Source: Pseudoalteromonas viridis | GTDB taxonomy: Bacteria > Pseudomonadota > Gammaproteobacteria > Enterobacterales > Alteromonadaceae | Direction: 5' to 3' | Length of the DNA stretch: 64,000 nt | Assembly (NCBI RefSeq): GCF_017742995.1 | Contig: NZ_CP072425.1 | Span: 2,790,001 to 2,854,000 of the forward strand | Part shown: piece after piece, positions 35,334 through 44,289 of the stretch | How the letters are laid out: every line of letters starts with the position of its first letter | Numbering within the stretch: position 1 is the first letter of the stretch | Position numbers and translations under genes: made by a program | Notes under the pieces: generated by a model | Seen by the model: the letters and a program-made list of their open reading frames with translations, nothing else | Told to the model about the DNA's origin: nothing | The model's database searches: none

Positions 35334-36565
35334 ACACAATGAAAAAATATGATGTTGTCATCGCCGGTGGCGGTGCTGTGGGTGCGGCGTGCGCATACTT
35401 TTTGAGCCGCGATACTGATTTAAAAATCGCGTTAATTGATTTAAAGAAACCCGGCAATGCGTCGCGCGCTTCGGCCGGTGGACTGTGGGCCATTGGCGAG
35501 TCGGTTGGTCTGGGCTGTGGAGTGATCTTTTTCAAAACTTTGTCTAAGTTACACAGCGAAGCGAAGGGTGAAGAAGTACCCGTGATGCGCCCGCACCAGC
35601 TGCCAGACTGCTTTTTTGAATTTGCCCTGACGTCTAACAACATGTATCCGGCGCTGCATCAGGAAATGCTGGAAAAACATGGGGTTGATTTTAAGTTTGA
35701 GCGCACGGGCCTCAAGTTCATCATGTATAACGAAGAAGACCGATTGTACGCTGAGCAGATCACCCAGGGGATCCCGCATCTGGCCGATCAGGTACGCTGG
35801 CTGGATGCCGAGGAACTTAAAAAGGAAGAGCCTTATGTGACGGATGATGCCATTGGTGCTATCGACTTTATCTGTGACCATCAGGTAAACCCGTATCGAC
35901 TGGTTGATGCCTATCTGGAAGGCGCACGTCAAAACGGTGTGTCTTTGTATCTGAACACCGAAGTAACCTCCGTGATCCGCAACGGCAATGTGGTGGAAGG
36001 GGTTAAAACCGCTGAGCAAACCTTTTTCTGCGATACCTTGATCAATGCATCCGGTGCCTGGGCCAATGAACTGTATCAGCAGGCAACCGGGCGCACTATG
36101 CCGGTTTATCCGGTCAAAGGGCAGATTGTACTCTCAGAGCGTATGCCTAAGATCATGAACGGCTGTATCAGTACCAGCGACTGTTATATCGCGCAAAAAG
36201 ACAACGGCGAGATCCTGATCGGTTCATCCACCGAAGAGAAGGGCTTTGATACCACCAACAGCCTGGACAAAATTCAGGAGCTGTCGCAGGGCGCAATGAA
36301 GTGCTTACCTATCTTAAAAGAGTCGAGCATCAAGCGCTGTTGGGCAGGACTGCGTCCGGGTACGCCGGATGAGCTGCCGATCCTGGGACCGGTTGACGGC
36401 GTTGAAGGCTATTTGAATGCCTGTGGTCATTTCCGTACCGGAATACTGACCTCAGCCATTACAGGGCAATTGATGACCGAGCTGGTGACGGGCAAAAAGA
36501 CCACGCTGGATCTAACGCCGTTTAGCGTTGAGCGCTTTGAAGAAGCAGCGCAAAAAGCGGGCTAA
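35330..36565 (+). CDS. hcnC: HcnC-like FAD-dependent glycine oxidase subunit
   Basis: 411 aa, DadA/GlyOx-type flavoprotein. 'DVVIAGGGAVGAACAYFLSR' binds FAD; 'NASGAWANELYQQATGR' and 'RCWAGLRPGTPDELPILGPV' are the usual C-terminal segments of D-amino-acid/glycine oxidases. HcnC in Pseudomonas is about 417 aa. In the complex it oxidises glycine twice, giving HCN and CO2. Two ATGs (35330, 35339) are possible; the first overlaps the hcnB stop. The hairpin just after the stop (36590-36607, GGGAGC/GCTCCC) lacks a T-run. With A and B it forms a complete hcnABC-like set. Confidence 0.78.
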   Translation: MNTMKKYDVVIAGGGAVGAACAYFLSRDTDLKIALIDLKKPGNASRASAGGLWAIGESVGLGCGVIFFKTLSKLHSEAKGEEVPVMRPHQLPDCFFEFALTSNNMYPALHQEMLEKHGVDFKFERTGLKFIMYNEEDRLYAEQITQGIPHLADQVRWLDAEELKKEEPYVTDDAIGAIDFICDHQVNPYRLVDAYLEGARQNGVSLYLNTEVTSVIRNGNVVEGVKTAEQTFFCDTLINASGAWANELYQQATGRTMPVYPVKGQIVLSERMPKIMNGCISTSDCYIAQKDNGEILIGSSTEEKGFDTTNSLDKIQELSQGAMKCLPILKESSIKRCWAGLRPGTPDELPILGPVDGVEGYLNACGHFRTGILTSAITGQLMTELVTGKKTTLDLTPFSVERFEEAAQKAG

Positions 36566-36725
36566 AACCGCTTAACTTACATACGCACAGGGAGCAAGGA
36601 CGCTCCCGACTTCACTCTGCTGACAGGCTTGTTTTTGTCAAAAAAGCGTCATATCAAATACACAAAACTTCATTGATTATTTCTTAACACTTGGCTGCAT
36701 TCGTGGTACAGTCCTCGCGCAAAAT

Positions 36726-36740
36726 TGTTATAGTATATCA
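36726..36740. promoter_or_regulatory. Zur-box-like operator upstream of TonB receptor
   Basis: TGTTATA-G-TATATCA matches the gammaproteobacterial Zur core TGTTATANTATAACA at 13 of 14 positions. It lies 17-31 bp before the receptor ATG at 36757, overlapping where a promoter would be, as expected for repression. Two similar sites occur at 43421 and 46059. Confidence 0.72.
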
Positions 36741-36756
36741 TAATGAAGGATTGATA

Positions 36757-38880
36757 ATGAAACCCTTACACTCTGCGTGTCGTTTAAGTGTGCTCTCTTT
36801 GTCTCTGGCTGCGGCGTTTTCTGTTTGTGCTGACAATGCCATTGAAACGATTGAAGTAACGGGAGAGCGTCAGGCCTATCGTGGCAACTTTAGTCACCTC
36901 CAGTCGCCCGAATCTTTGTTTGAATTTGACGCTGAATTAATTGAAAAAACGGGTGTAACCGGACTCACTCAGGTGCTGGATATGTCGGCGTCGGTGAGTC
37001 GCCAGAACAGTCTGGGTGGTCTGTGGGACAGCTTTGCGATCCGCGGCTTTTTTGGTGATGAAAATGTGCCCAGCGGCTATCTGGTTAACGGGTTTAATGC
37101 GGGCCGCGGGTTTTCTGGTCCGCGCGACGTATCGGGTATTGAGCGCGTAGAGGTGTTAAAGGGGCCAAAAGCGGCCTTGTTTGGCCGAGGAGAACCGGGC
37201 GGCTCGATTAATCTGGTGACGAAAAAGCCGACTTTTGAGTCTTCCAGCGAGTTTGAACTGACTGCGGGCAGCCGGGCTCACCGTCGCCTGGAAGGGGATG
37301 TGAATGCCGTACTATCCAAGTCAGTCGCCGGACGCTTTATTGGTTTCTATCAGGAAGAAGACAGCTTCCGCGATACCATAGAAACACAAAAGCACGGCGT
37401 AATGGCCTCATTTGTCTTTGATCAGAGCCCAGATTCAACCTGGCATTATGACTTTGAATATGCCGAGCAGGAGATCCCATTTGACCGTGGTATCATCGCT
37501 CCGAATGGCAACTTCGACTTCATGCCCATCGAGCGTTTTCTGGGTGAGCCCGGTGATGGCCCAACCACGACTATGGTGCATGGCCATCAGCTTAACTGGT
37601 TGTACGATCTGAACAATGACTGGCAGTTAAGCTCCGCACTGGCATTCAGACAAACAGAGCTGGACAGCCTCTCCAGTGACGCCGACATCGCGCCGTCCAG
37701 ACAAAAGTTATATCTCGACTTTCAGACGCTGACACGTCAGCACAGACAGCGTGCTTATGATACCGATCAGTATGTGGCACGTTTCGAGTTGGCTGGCGAT
37801 GTCACCACTGGCGCAATCAAGCACCACATCATTGTGGGCGTTGACTACGACCGATTTGAATTTGACCGTGACTACCGAGTTGCCCGCGCGCCTAAGCTGG
37901 CTACCAACCCGACCGATGCGCAGTTGTATGCCATCAATATTCACCAGCCAGTCTATGGTCAGCACACGCCACCTACACCAAGCCCGGTGATTGTGCGTCA
38001 GCAAAACCAGTGGGCAACAGGCTTATATATTCAGGACCAAATTGCCCTGACGGATGCATTTCAGGTGCGCATTGGCGGTCGCTTTGACTGGCTAAAACAA
38101 ACCACAGACGACAAGGTCAGAATGCAAAATGCCTCACAGTCTGAGCAACATTTTAGCCCGCAGCTTGGCCTGGTGTATCAGTTCAGTGACAACTGGTCAC
38201 TGTACTCAACCTATGGGGAAGGCTACCGTCTGAACTTTGGTACTGACTATAAAGGCGATGGCTTTGATCCTAACCAGAGTGAGTCAATCGAGTTTGGCAG
38301 TAAGTGGTCGCTGCTGGATAACAACCTGGATATTACGCTGGCGTATTTTGACAGCGAGCAGACCAACATCATAGTTGCCGACATCAATAACCCCGGGTTT
38401 AGTGCTGCCATTGGTCAGGCGACCAGCCAGGGTATTGAGCTGGACGTGGTCGGTCAGCTGCCGGCAGATGCCCAGATCCAGTTCTCATACACACATCTGG
38501 ATGCGCAGGTTGACAAAGACTCCATTGATACTGGCCTGGGCGTAGCCATTAAAAAAGGCGACGATCTGCTGAATATCCCTGAAAATGCTGCCAGCATTCA
38601 GCTGAGCCAGCAGTATTCGGTGGCAGGTAATGCCTTGTCTGCGGGGATTGGTGCTCAGTATGTGGACGAGCGACTGGGCCAGCGTGGCACAGACTTCTAT
38701 CTGCCTTCTTACGTAACGGTAAATCTGTTCGCAGAGTATGCGATAAGCGAGCGCTGGTCGGTTAAGGCACAGGTACATAACGCCCTTGATCGTAAGCACT
38801 TTACCAACTCATATTCGCAGATGTGGGTACAACCGGGTGAGCCACGTAAAGTGTTGGTGTCGACCTCGTATCAGTTCTAA
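36757..38880 (+). CDS. TonB-dependent outer-membrane receptor, probable metallophore receptor
   Basis: 707 aa from ATG 36757 (GAAGGA site); the ATG at 36691 would include the operator. A signal peptide ends at 'SVCADN'. 'ETIEVTGER' is the TonB-box region, followed by a plug domain ('ALFGRGEPGGSINLVTKKPT') and a 22-strand barrel ending '...VLVSTSYQF'. Its plug and barrel resemble ferric-siderophore receptors of the FhuA/FoxA branch. The Zur-like box and the nearby nicotianamine-synthase gene suggest it takes up a zinc or other divalent metal complex. It is expressed alone, followed by strong terminators. Confidence 0.9.
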   Translation: MKPLHSACRLSVLSLSLAAAFSVCADNAIETIEVTGERQAYRGNFSHLQSPESLFEFDAELIEKTGVTGLTQVLDMSASVSRQNSLGGLWDSFAIRGFFGDENVPSGYLVNGFNAGRGFSGPRDVSGIERVEVLKGPKAALFGRGEPGGSINLVTKKPTFESSSEFELTAGSRAHRRLEGDVNAVLSKSVAGRFIGFYQEEDSFRDTIETQKHGVMASFVFDQSPDSTWHYDFEYAEQEIPFDRGIIAPNGNFDFMPIERFLGEPGDGPTTTMVHGHQLNWLYDLNNDWQLSSALAFRQTELDSLSSDADIAPSRQKLYLDFQTLTRQHRQRAYDTDQYVARFELAGDVTTGAIKHHIIVGVDYDRFEFDRDYRVARAPKLATNPTDAQLYAINIHQPVYGQHTPPTPSPVIVRQQNQWATGLYIQDQIALTDAFQVRIGGRFDWLKQTTDDKVRMQNASQSEQHFSPQLGLVYQFSDNWSLYSTYGEGYRLNFGTDYKGDGFDPNQSESIEFGSKWSLLDNNLDITLAYFDSEQTNIIVADINNPGFSAAIGQATSQGIELDVVGQLPADAQIQFSYTHLDAQVDKDSIDTGLGVAIKKGDDLLNIPENAASIQLSQQYSVAGNALSAGIGAQYVDERLGQRGTDFYLPSYVTVNLFAEYAISERWSVKAQVHNALDRKHFTNSYSQMWVQPGEPRKVLVSTSYQF

Positions 38881-38912
38881 CTTTTGTCCTTCGACCTGTT
38901 GAGTCGTTTAAT

Positions 38913-38946
38913 GTGCCCTTGCGCTCCCTGCCTGGGCACTTTTTTC
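38913..38946 (+). terminator. Terminator after TonB receptor gene
   Basis: Stem GTGCCC (38913-38918) / GGGCAC (38934-38939) with a 15-nt loop, then six T (38940-38945). It starts 33 bp after the receptor stop. Confidence 0.65.
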
Positions 38947-38992
38947 TATCCTGAAACGGTTATCAGATAGCTGTCTGCGTTTTAAATAGGAT

Positions 38993-39019
38993 GCCCGGCA
39001 GACCTTGCCGGGCTTTTTT
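38993..39019 (+). terminator. Second terminator between receptor and RND genes
   Basis: Perfect 8-bp stem GCCCGGCA (38993-39000) / TGCCGGGC (39006-39013), 5-nt loop and TTTTTT (39014-39019). It ends 4 bp before the stop of the convergent RND gene and insulates that gene from receptor transcription. Confidence 0.75.
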
Positions 39020-39022
39020 ATG

Positions 39023-42000
39023 TCAGCTTCGCAGCAACTTGAGTGGCACGATTTTTGTGCTTAGCAGGCGTTTAAGATCTTCGAGCATCACATACAAACA
39101 GGGCACCATCAGCAAGGTCACCCCGGTTGCAAACAGCACCGAAAAGCTCAGAGAAATGGCCGTTGGGATCACAAACTGCGCCTGTAAGCTCGACTCAAAC
39201 ATAATCGGCACCAGTCCTAAAAAGGTGGTCAGAGAGGTAAGTAAAATGGCCCGAAAACGGCCAACGCCAGCCCTGATAACCGAGGTTTTTATATCCAGGC
39301 CCGCTGCTCTGTGGCGGTTGATCACGTCGGTCATTACCAGCGAGTCGTTGATCACCACGCCCGCTGCGGCCACAATCCCAAACACCGACATCATGCTCAG
39401 GCTGTAGCCGAGCAGGTAATGTCCCCACAGTGCGCCAACCACGGAAAAAGGGATCACCGACATCACCAGCACAGGTTGCAGATAGCTTTGCAGCGGCAAT
39501 GCCAGCAGACAGTAGACGACCAGCAAGCCAACAACAGCAAATATCAGCACCTGGCTTTGTTCCTGACGCTGAGCTTGCAGCGCGACCCCCGGCTTTGTCG
39601 TCAGCCCCGGATGGGCTGCTGTCAGCTCGTTTAGCAACTGGGATTCTATATATTCGGTGACATGGGCAAGGTTTGTTTGCTGTTCATCGACATCCGCACT
39701 GATGGTGGCGACCTGATATCCCTGCTCGCGGCTAATACTGGCAAAAACCGGTACTTCAACGGTGCGTGCCACATCGCCAAAAAACACCTGCTCGCCACCC
39801 GGCAGGGTGATCAAAGTGTGGGCCAGTGCGCTTATTTGCTGACGATCAGACTGGTCGCCCCGGACCTTAAACATCACCTCCTGACCTTCACGCATAACAC
39901 GCTGCAGTTCAAGACCGTAAAACCTGGCGCCAACTTGTCGGGTTATTTCCCTGGCGCTCAGGTTGAGCTGGTGCGCCAGCGGTTTTAGCTGGATCTGATA
40001 TTCAGTCTGGGCACTGTTGAGAGAAGAGTAGACACTGTGTACGCCTGCAATGCGGTTTAGTTTGTCAATCATGGCCTGGCTGGCCTGATAAAGGGTGTCG
40101 GCGTCGCTGGCAAACAAGCGGTATTCCAGGTCGCTTTTCTCGGCAATATCGATAACATCTGATTCTATCGTGAGTTTTTTCACACCGGGTATATCTGGCA
40201 AGTGTGCCTGCCAGCGTCTGGCCAGCTCAAAGGTGTCGAACGGACGCTGGGCTTCCGGCACTAACGGCACCACCACCTCGGCTTCAGTCAGATGGTCGAT
40301 GCGGGTATACATGGCATCCATCATGGGTTTACCGGTTTGTAGCTGGATATTTTGCTCAACCTGGTTGATCAGGGTTTCTATTTGTTCAACCGCGGCCAGA
40401 GTTTGCGCTTCAGAGACATTGTGGTCCATCTGAATATTAATTGACGGATAATCGTGCGGCACTTTGGGCACGGGAGTAAAGCGCAGCAAGCCGCTGACGG
40501 GCAGGCAGATCGCCAGGGCCAGCAGGCAGAAAAACCCGGCGATGACGGCATAACGGTAATGAATACAATGTTTGAGTAAAGGGGCATAATGCGTGTTCAG
40601 CCGTTTTTGCAGCCCGCGATTAAAGCGGTTACGCCAGTGGTTGCTCGGCTTTGCCGGTAAGCGGGTTGCGGCCAGATGTGCCGGTAAAATCAGTTTTGAT
40701 TCAATCAGGCTGAAGAACAGGCATAAAATGCAGACTCCGGCTATGGCAATAAACTGCCCCGAATTAGGACCACTGCTGAACATAAACGGCATAAACACGG
40801 CTATGGTGGTCAGTACACCAAAGGTGGCTGGCATGGCCACTTTTTGCGCGCCCTGGATCACTTGCTCTGGCGAATGGCCCTGCGATTCAACCTGCTCACA
40901 GACGCTTTCGCCTATCACTATGGCGTCGTCCACCACAATGCCCAGCACCATGATAAAGGCGAACAAGGAGACCAGGTTCATGGTGATCCCAAGCAAGGGC
41001 ATCAGCCAAAAAGCGCCCAGCATAGAAACAGGCAACCCCAGCATCACCCAGACAGCAAGGCGGGTGCGCAAAAACACGGCCAGCACGATGAAGACCAAAA
41101 TGGCGCCCTGCGCGAGGTTTTCCAGCATCATATTCAGGCGCCCTTGCAGGTAAAAGGTGACATCCACAAATTCGTAAATGTTGATGTGCTCAGGCAGCGC
41201 CTGACGTTTGTACTCTACATACGCCTTAACCTTTGCCACCACGTCGGTAAGTGACTGCTCTTTGGCCGCCAGCACCATAATATATACCGCCTGCTCGCCG
41301 TTAAAGCGCCCGGCATCCAGGGTTTCACTAAAGCCATCTTTGATGGTGGCGATATCGCGCAATTGCACGGTTTCGCCAAGCAAACCTCTGATAATGGGCG
41401 TACTGGCCAGTGCCGAGCCCTGATAGCCTCGTTGCGCCAGCCTCAGGTAGATGTTGCCACGCGCCGTTTTTATTTGGCCCGCTGACAGGTTGTCGGCGTG
41501 TTTCTGAATCGCACTGACCACGTCAGACAGGCTGAGGTTATATTCGCGCAACTTGAGTGGCGACAGTTCTATGGCGACCTCGTAGTCGGGAATGGCCGAT
41601 AAGTCGACATGGGAGATCCCCTTTAATTGCAACAGCTCTGCTTTTAGTTCATTACCGAGTTTGCGCAGTTCAAGTGGGTCGTCCGGACCGGACAACACCA
41701 CACTCAGTGCGCGCTGACGCTGTGCTCGCTCGACAATTTGCAGCGGCTCCATAGCGACGGGGAAAGTGGCAATGGCATCGAGCTTCATTTTGATTTCGTC
41801 CAGACGCAATGCCAGGTTTTGTCCATGTTCCAGCTCAATCTCCACCCGGCCACGCGAGGGGGTCGCCTGGCTGGTGAGGCGTTTAATGCCTGGCTGAGGT
41901 TTTAGCGCCTGTTCAATTTTGAGCAGGATATTTTCTTCAATCTCTCGGGCCGAGGCGCCCAGCTCGGTAGCAGTAACGATAATCTTATTGTTATCAGAAA

Positions 42001-42127
42001 CCGGAAAGGTTTGCCGCTGGATCCCCTGATAGCTCAGCAAGCCCATGCAAACGATAAACAGCATCAGCAGATTTGCGGCAACGGGGTGGCGCACAAAATA
42101 GCCAATTAACTTGCTTTGCCGGCTCAT
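39023..42127 (-). CDS. RND efflux permease (HAE1/AcrB-like)
   Basis: 1,034-aa inner-membrane pump. N-terminal helix 'FVRHPVAANLLMLFIVCMGL', first periplasmic loop, helices 2-6 with the proton-relay pair in 'LGIVVDDAIVIGESV', a second periplasmic loop and helices 7-12 ('VVINDSLVMTDVINR'). Twelve helices and two large loops fit RND. The sequence is of the hydrophobic/amphiphilic efflux type rather than the metal-exporting CzcA type (no acidic metal motif in helix 4 beyond the relay). Translationally coupled to the adaptor by a 4-bp overlap. It is convergent with the TonB receptor and divergent from the NAS-like operon, so it may export the metallophore. Confidence 0.92.
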   Translation of the reverse strand: MSRQSKLIGYFVRHPVAANLLMLFIVCMGLLSYQGIQRQTFPVSDNNKIIVTATELGASAREIEENILLKIEQALKPQPGIKRLTSQATPSRGRVEIELEHGQNLALRLDEIKMKLDAIATFPVAMEPLQIVERAQRQRALSVVLSGPDDPLELRKLGNELKAELLQLKGISHVDLSAIPDYEVAIELSPLKLREYNLSLSDVVSAIQKHADNLSAGQIKTARGNIYLRLAQRGYQGSALASTPIIRGLLGETVQLRDIATIKDGFSETLDAGRFNGEQAVYIMVLAAKEQSLTDVVAKVKAYVEYKRQALPEHINIYEFVDVTFYLQGRLNMMLENLAQGAILVFIVLAVFLRTRLAVWVMLGLPVSMLGAFWLMPLLGITMNLVSLFAFIMVLGIVVDDAIVIGESVCEQVESQGHSPEQVIQGAQKVAMPATFGVLTTIAVFMPFMFSSGPNSGQFIAIAGVCILCLFFSLIESKLILPAHLAATRLPAKPSNHWRNRFNRGLQKRLNTHYAPLLKHCIHYRYAVIAGFFCLLALAICLPVSGLLRFTPVPKVPHDYPSINIQMDHNVSEAQTLAAVEQIETLINQVEQNIQLQTGKPMMDAMYTRIDHLTEAEVVVPLVPEAQRPFDTFELARRWQAHLPDIPGVKKLTIESDVIDIAEKSDLEYRLFASDADTLYQASQAMIDKLNRIAGVHSVYSSLNSAQTEYQIQLKPLAHQLNLSAREITRQVGARFYGLELQRVMREGQEVMFKVRGDQSDRQQISALAHTLITLPGGEQVFFGDVARTVEVPVFASISREQGYQVATISADVDEQQTNLAHVTEYIESQLLNELTAAHPGLTTKPGVALQAQRQEQSQVLIFAVVGLLVVYCLLALPLQSYLQPVLVMSVIPFSVVGALWGHYLLGYSLSMMSVFGIVAAAGVVINDSLVMTDVINRHRAAGLDIKTSVIRAGVGRFRAILLTSLTTFLGLVPIMFESSLQAQFVIPTAISLSFSVLFATGVTLLMVPCLYVMLEDLKRLLSTKIVPLKLLRS

Positions 42128-43296
42128 TGCTTATCTCCTTTGCTTGCCAGTTGGGTATGATCTGCGCCGCTGCGCACCAGCATGCCCGTTTGCGGATAGT
42201 CAGGTAAATGTGTGATCAGTTGATAGTCTGTGCGCGGTGGTGCCACGATCAGCACACTGCTTTGCTCCCGGCGCAGTATTTTGGCTGGATATTGCACCAA
42301 CCTGTGCTCTGGGGTCATAAGCCAAAGCGTGTCATTTTTAACCCATTCCTGGGGCACTTTCAGGACGTTATTCAGCGTGACGCCAGCAACGTGTGCGTGT
42401 AAAAACTGGCCGAAATACACCGGCTGCTCGTCGCTGTGTAGCGCATACGGGTCGTCTATTCGGATCACATAGTAAGCCATTCTGGTGGTATCGCTGAGCT
42501 GACCGGTATGACGGGTGAGGGTGCCGGTTCGCGTTATCTCACTTGCGCTGACGGTGACGCCGGATGCGGGGAGTTGTGGTAAAAAGGGCCTGTCAAAGTT
42601 TGCCACGGGCACATGCAGTTCACCATAGTGCAGGTTTACCAGCTGCCCCAGTGGCTGGCCGGCTTTAATCACCTGGCCCAGGCCTGTATCTCGCTTTGCT
42701 ATCAGCGCATCGTAAGGAGCATAGTAATGGGTTCGTGAGAGGTTTTTTTGCGCCTGTGCCAGTTGGGCTTCGGCTGCTTTAAGGCGCGCACGGGCACTGG
42801 CAACCTGAGGTTTTCTGAGCGCAAGGTCGGTTACATGTGTGCTGCTGGCCCATTCTTTTTTCGCCACATCGGCCAGTGCTAACTGCTCTGACAGGTGGGC
42901 CTTTGCCAGTGCCAGCTCCGCCTGTTTGTTGAGTAGCTGGGTCTGATAATCAAATGCATCCAGCCTGGCAAGCAGAGCACCTTTATGAACAATGCCACCT
43001 TCTATAAAAGCGTCGTTCAGCCAGGCAATTTTGCCCGGTAATTCAAAGGCTATGTCTGTTTGTTCGGCGGGCTTTAATACACCGGACAGGTGTAACGAGG
43101 TTTGATAGTCAGAGGGCACTAAAGGTGTACTGGAAACCCGTGGCGGCTGTGCCTGTTTTACTTTGGTGTCTTTTGGGGTTTTTGCGAGTGTTACCAGGGC
43201 CACACAGGCACTACCGCCTAACAGCACAACCAGGAGCAGCGCCAATGACCGGCGCTTAAGTTGATGATAAGAAGACTTATTTTTATTTGACTCCAT
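42124..43296 (-). CDS. RND periplasmic adaptor (membrane fusion protein)
   Basis: 390 aa from ATG 43296, chosen over 43317 because GGGAAA lies 8 bp before it. One N-terminal helix ('RRSLALLLVVLLGGSACVAL'), a lipoyl half ('IAFELPGKIAWLNDAFIEGG'), a coiled coil ('LLNKQAELALAKAHLSEQLA' and 'LKAAEAQLAQAQKNLS'), the second lipoyl half 'YDALIAKRDTGLGQVIKAGQ' and a beta-barrel domain. It pairs with the RND permease. The gap to the NAS-like gene has a Zur-box-like site, so the pump could be co-controlled with metallophore synthesis. Confidence 0.88.
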   Translation of the reverse strand: MESNKNKSSYHQLKRRSLALLLVVLLGGSACVALVTLAKTPKDTKVKQAQPPRVSSTPLVPSDYQTSLHLSGVLKPAEQTDIAFELPGKIAWLNDAFIEGGIVHKGALLARLDAFDYQTQLLNKQAELALAKAHLSEQLALADVAKKEWASSTHVTDLALRKPQVASARARLKAAEAQLAQAQKNLSRTHYYAPYDALIAKRDTGLGQVIKAGQPLGQLVNLHYGELHVPVANFDRPFLPQLPASGVTVSASEITRTGTLTRHTGQLSDTTRMAYYVIRIDDPYALHSDEQPVYFGQFLHAHVAGVTLNNVLKVPQEWVKNDTLWLMTPEHRLVQYPAKILRREQSSVLIVAPPRTDYQLITHLPDYPQTGMLVRSGADHTQLASKGDKQ

Positions 43297-43420
43297 AATG
43301 GTTTCCCTGCTTGTCATATAACTTTAATAGTAAATTATTTGTTTCGTAAAAATGGTAAGTGACTTACTTAATTAAAAATTTCTAAATAAAGTGGTTTACA
43401 CGCAAATAACGTGTGCGCTA

Positions 43421-43435
43421 TGTTATATCATAAAA
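43421..43435. promoter_or_regulatory. Zur-box-like operator upstream of nicotianamine-synthase-like gene
   Basis: TGTTATA-T-CATAAAA agrees with the Zur core TGTTATANTATAACA at 12 of 14 positions. It lies 28-42 bp before ATG 43463 and supports that start over the GTG at 43391. The divergent RND/adaptor pair begins 125 bp to the left. A 13-bp direct repeat AGTGACTTACTTA at 43358-43370 and 43451-43463 flanks it. Confidence 0.65.
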
Positions 43436-43462
43436 TCGGAACAGTACAGCAGTGACTTACTT

Positions 43463-44284
43463 ATGACTATCGCGAATCACGTAGGGATCCACGCCTCGCA
43501 AATTGTGGACGTTTATGAACAAATTCATACCATGGAGGCCCTGACTATCAATCCGGATACCATGGCCGTCTTCGACCGCTTTCTCAGCCTGTTATCTAAC
43601 GAGCATGGCAGCGAGTTTGCAGAGCAGGTGCTGGCGCAGGACAAGATCAAAGCCATTAAGCCTCAGATCCAGCACTTGTTTAGCCTGGCATCCAGCATGT
43701 ATGAGCGGCACTGGGCACAGCGCCTGGTGAGCAGTAACACACCGCAGCAGGTGTTACAAACAGAATATCCCTATTTTAAGCACTACCAGCGCGCAACGGG
43801 ACTGGAGATCAATGCCATTAACTCTCTGGCAGCTGACCCGGTAAATCGGGTTCTGATGGTGGGCTCTGGTGCATTGCCGTTGACGTCTTTGGCTTTGCAC
43901 AATGCCGGTTTGCAGGTCGATAATCTGGACATACAGCAGGACGATCTGCTGCTTGGCAAGCAGGTGTGCAAAGCAGTGTCTGCTGATAATCAGATGGGCT
44001 TTATTCATAACGACATTTGCGAACAGGCTGATCTCGACCGATATGATGTGATCTGGCTTGCCGCCCTGGTGGGGGATGAGCAGCTCAAAGATAAAATCAT
44101 TGCACACTTGTATGAGCACATGCGCCCGGGGGCTCAGCTGGTGGTGCGCACCGCGTTCAACCTGCGCACACTATTGTATCCAAGTGTGGACGAGAGTGGG
44201 CTGGCACCGTTTCAACTGAAACTGAAGATCCAGACTTACGCCGATAACTTTCATTCTATTTTGATTGCACAAAAACCGGTGTAG
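43463..44284 (+). CDS. Nicotianamine synthase-like metallophore enzyme
   Basis: 273 aa from ATG 43463. Nicotianamine synthases join aminobutyrate units of S-adenosylmethionine; bacterial CntL uses one with histidine. Diagnostic segments are all present: 'YPYFKHYQRATGLEINAI' (plant FPYY-NY-L-E), the SAM-binding 'LMVGSGALPLTSLALHNAGL', 'DRYDVIWLAALVGDEQLKD', and 'RPGAQLVVRTAFNLRTLLYP'. Length matches CntL (about 270) rather than plant NAS (about 320). It starts an operon with an MFS exporter (5-bp gap) and a hot-dog protein. The missing partner CntM (opine dehydrogenase) means the product may be a nicotianamine-type or different conjugate. A Zur-like box controls it. Family assignment strong; substrate inferred. 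Confidence 0.88.
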   Translation: MTIANHVGIHASQIVDVYEQIHTMEALTINPDTMAVFDRFLSLLSNEHGSEFAEQVLAQDKIKAIKPQIQHLFSLASSMYERHWAQRLVSSNTPQQVLQTEYPYFKHYQRATGLEINAINSLAADPVNRVLMVGSGALPLTSLALHNAGLQVDNLDIQQDDLLLGKQVCKAVSADNQMGFIHNDICEQADLDRYDVIWLAALVGDEQLKDKIIAHLYEHMRPGAQLVVRTAFNLRTLLYPSVDESGLAPFQLKLKIQTYADNFHSILIAQKPV

Positions 44285-44289
44285 CTGTT

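Noticed and set aside
36691..36756. Longer start of TonB receptor
   Set aside because: It lies across the Zur-like box and lacks an SD; the signal peptide begins at 36757.
43391..43462. GTG start for the nicotianamine-synthase-like gene at 43391
   Set aside because: It would place the Zur-like box inside the coding region and add residues not seen in CntL-size proteins.
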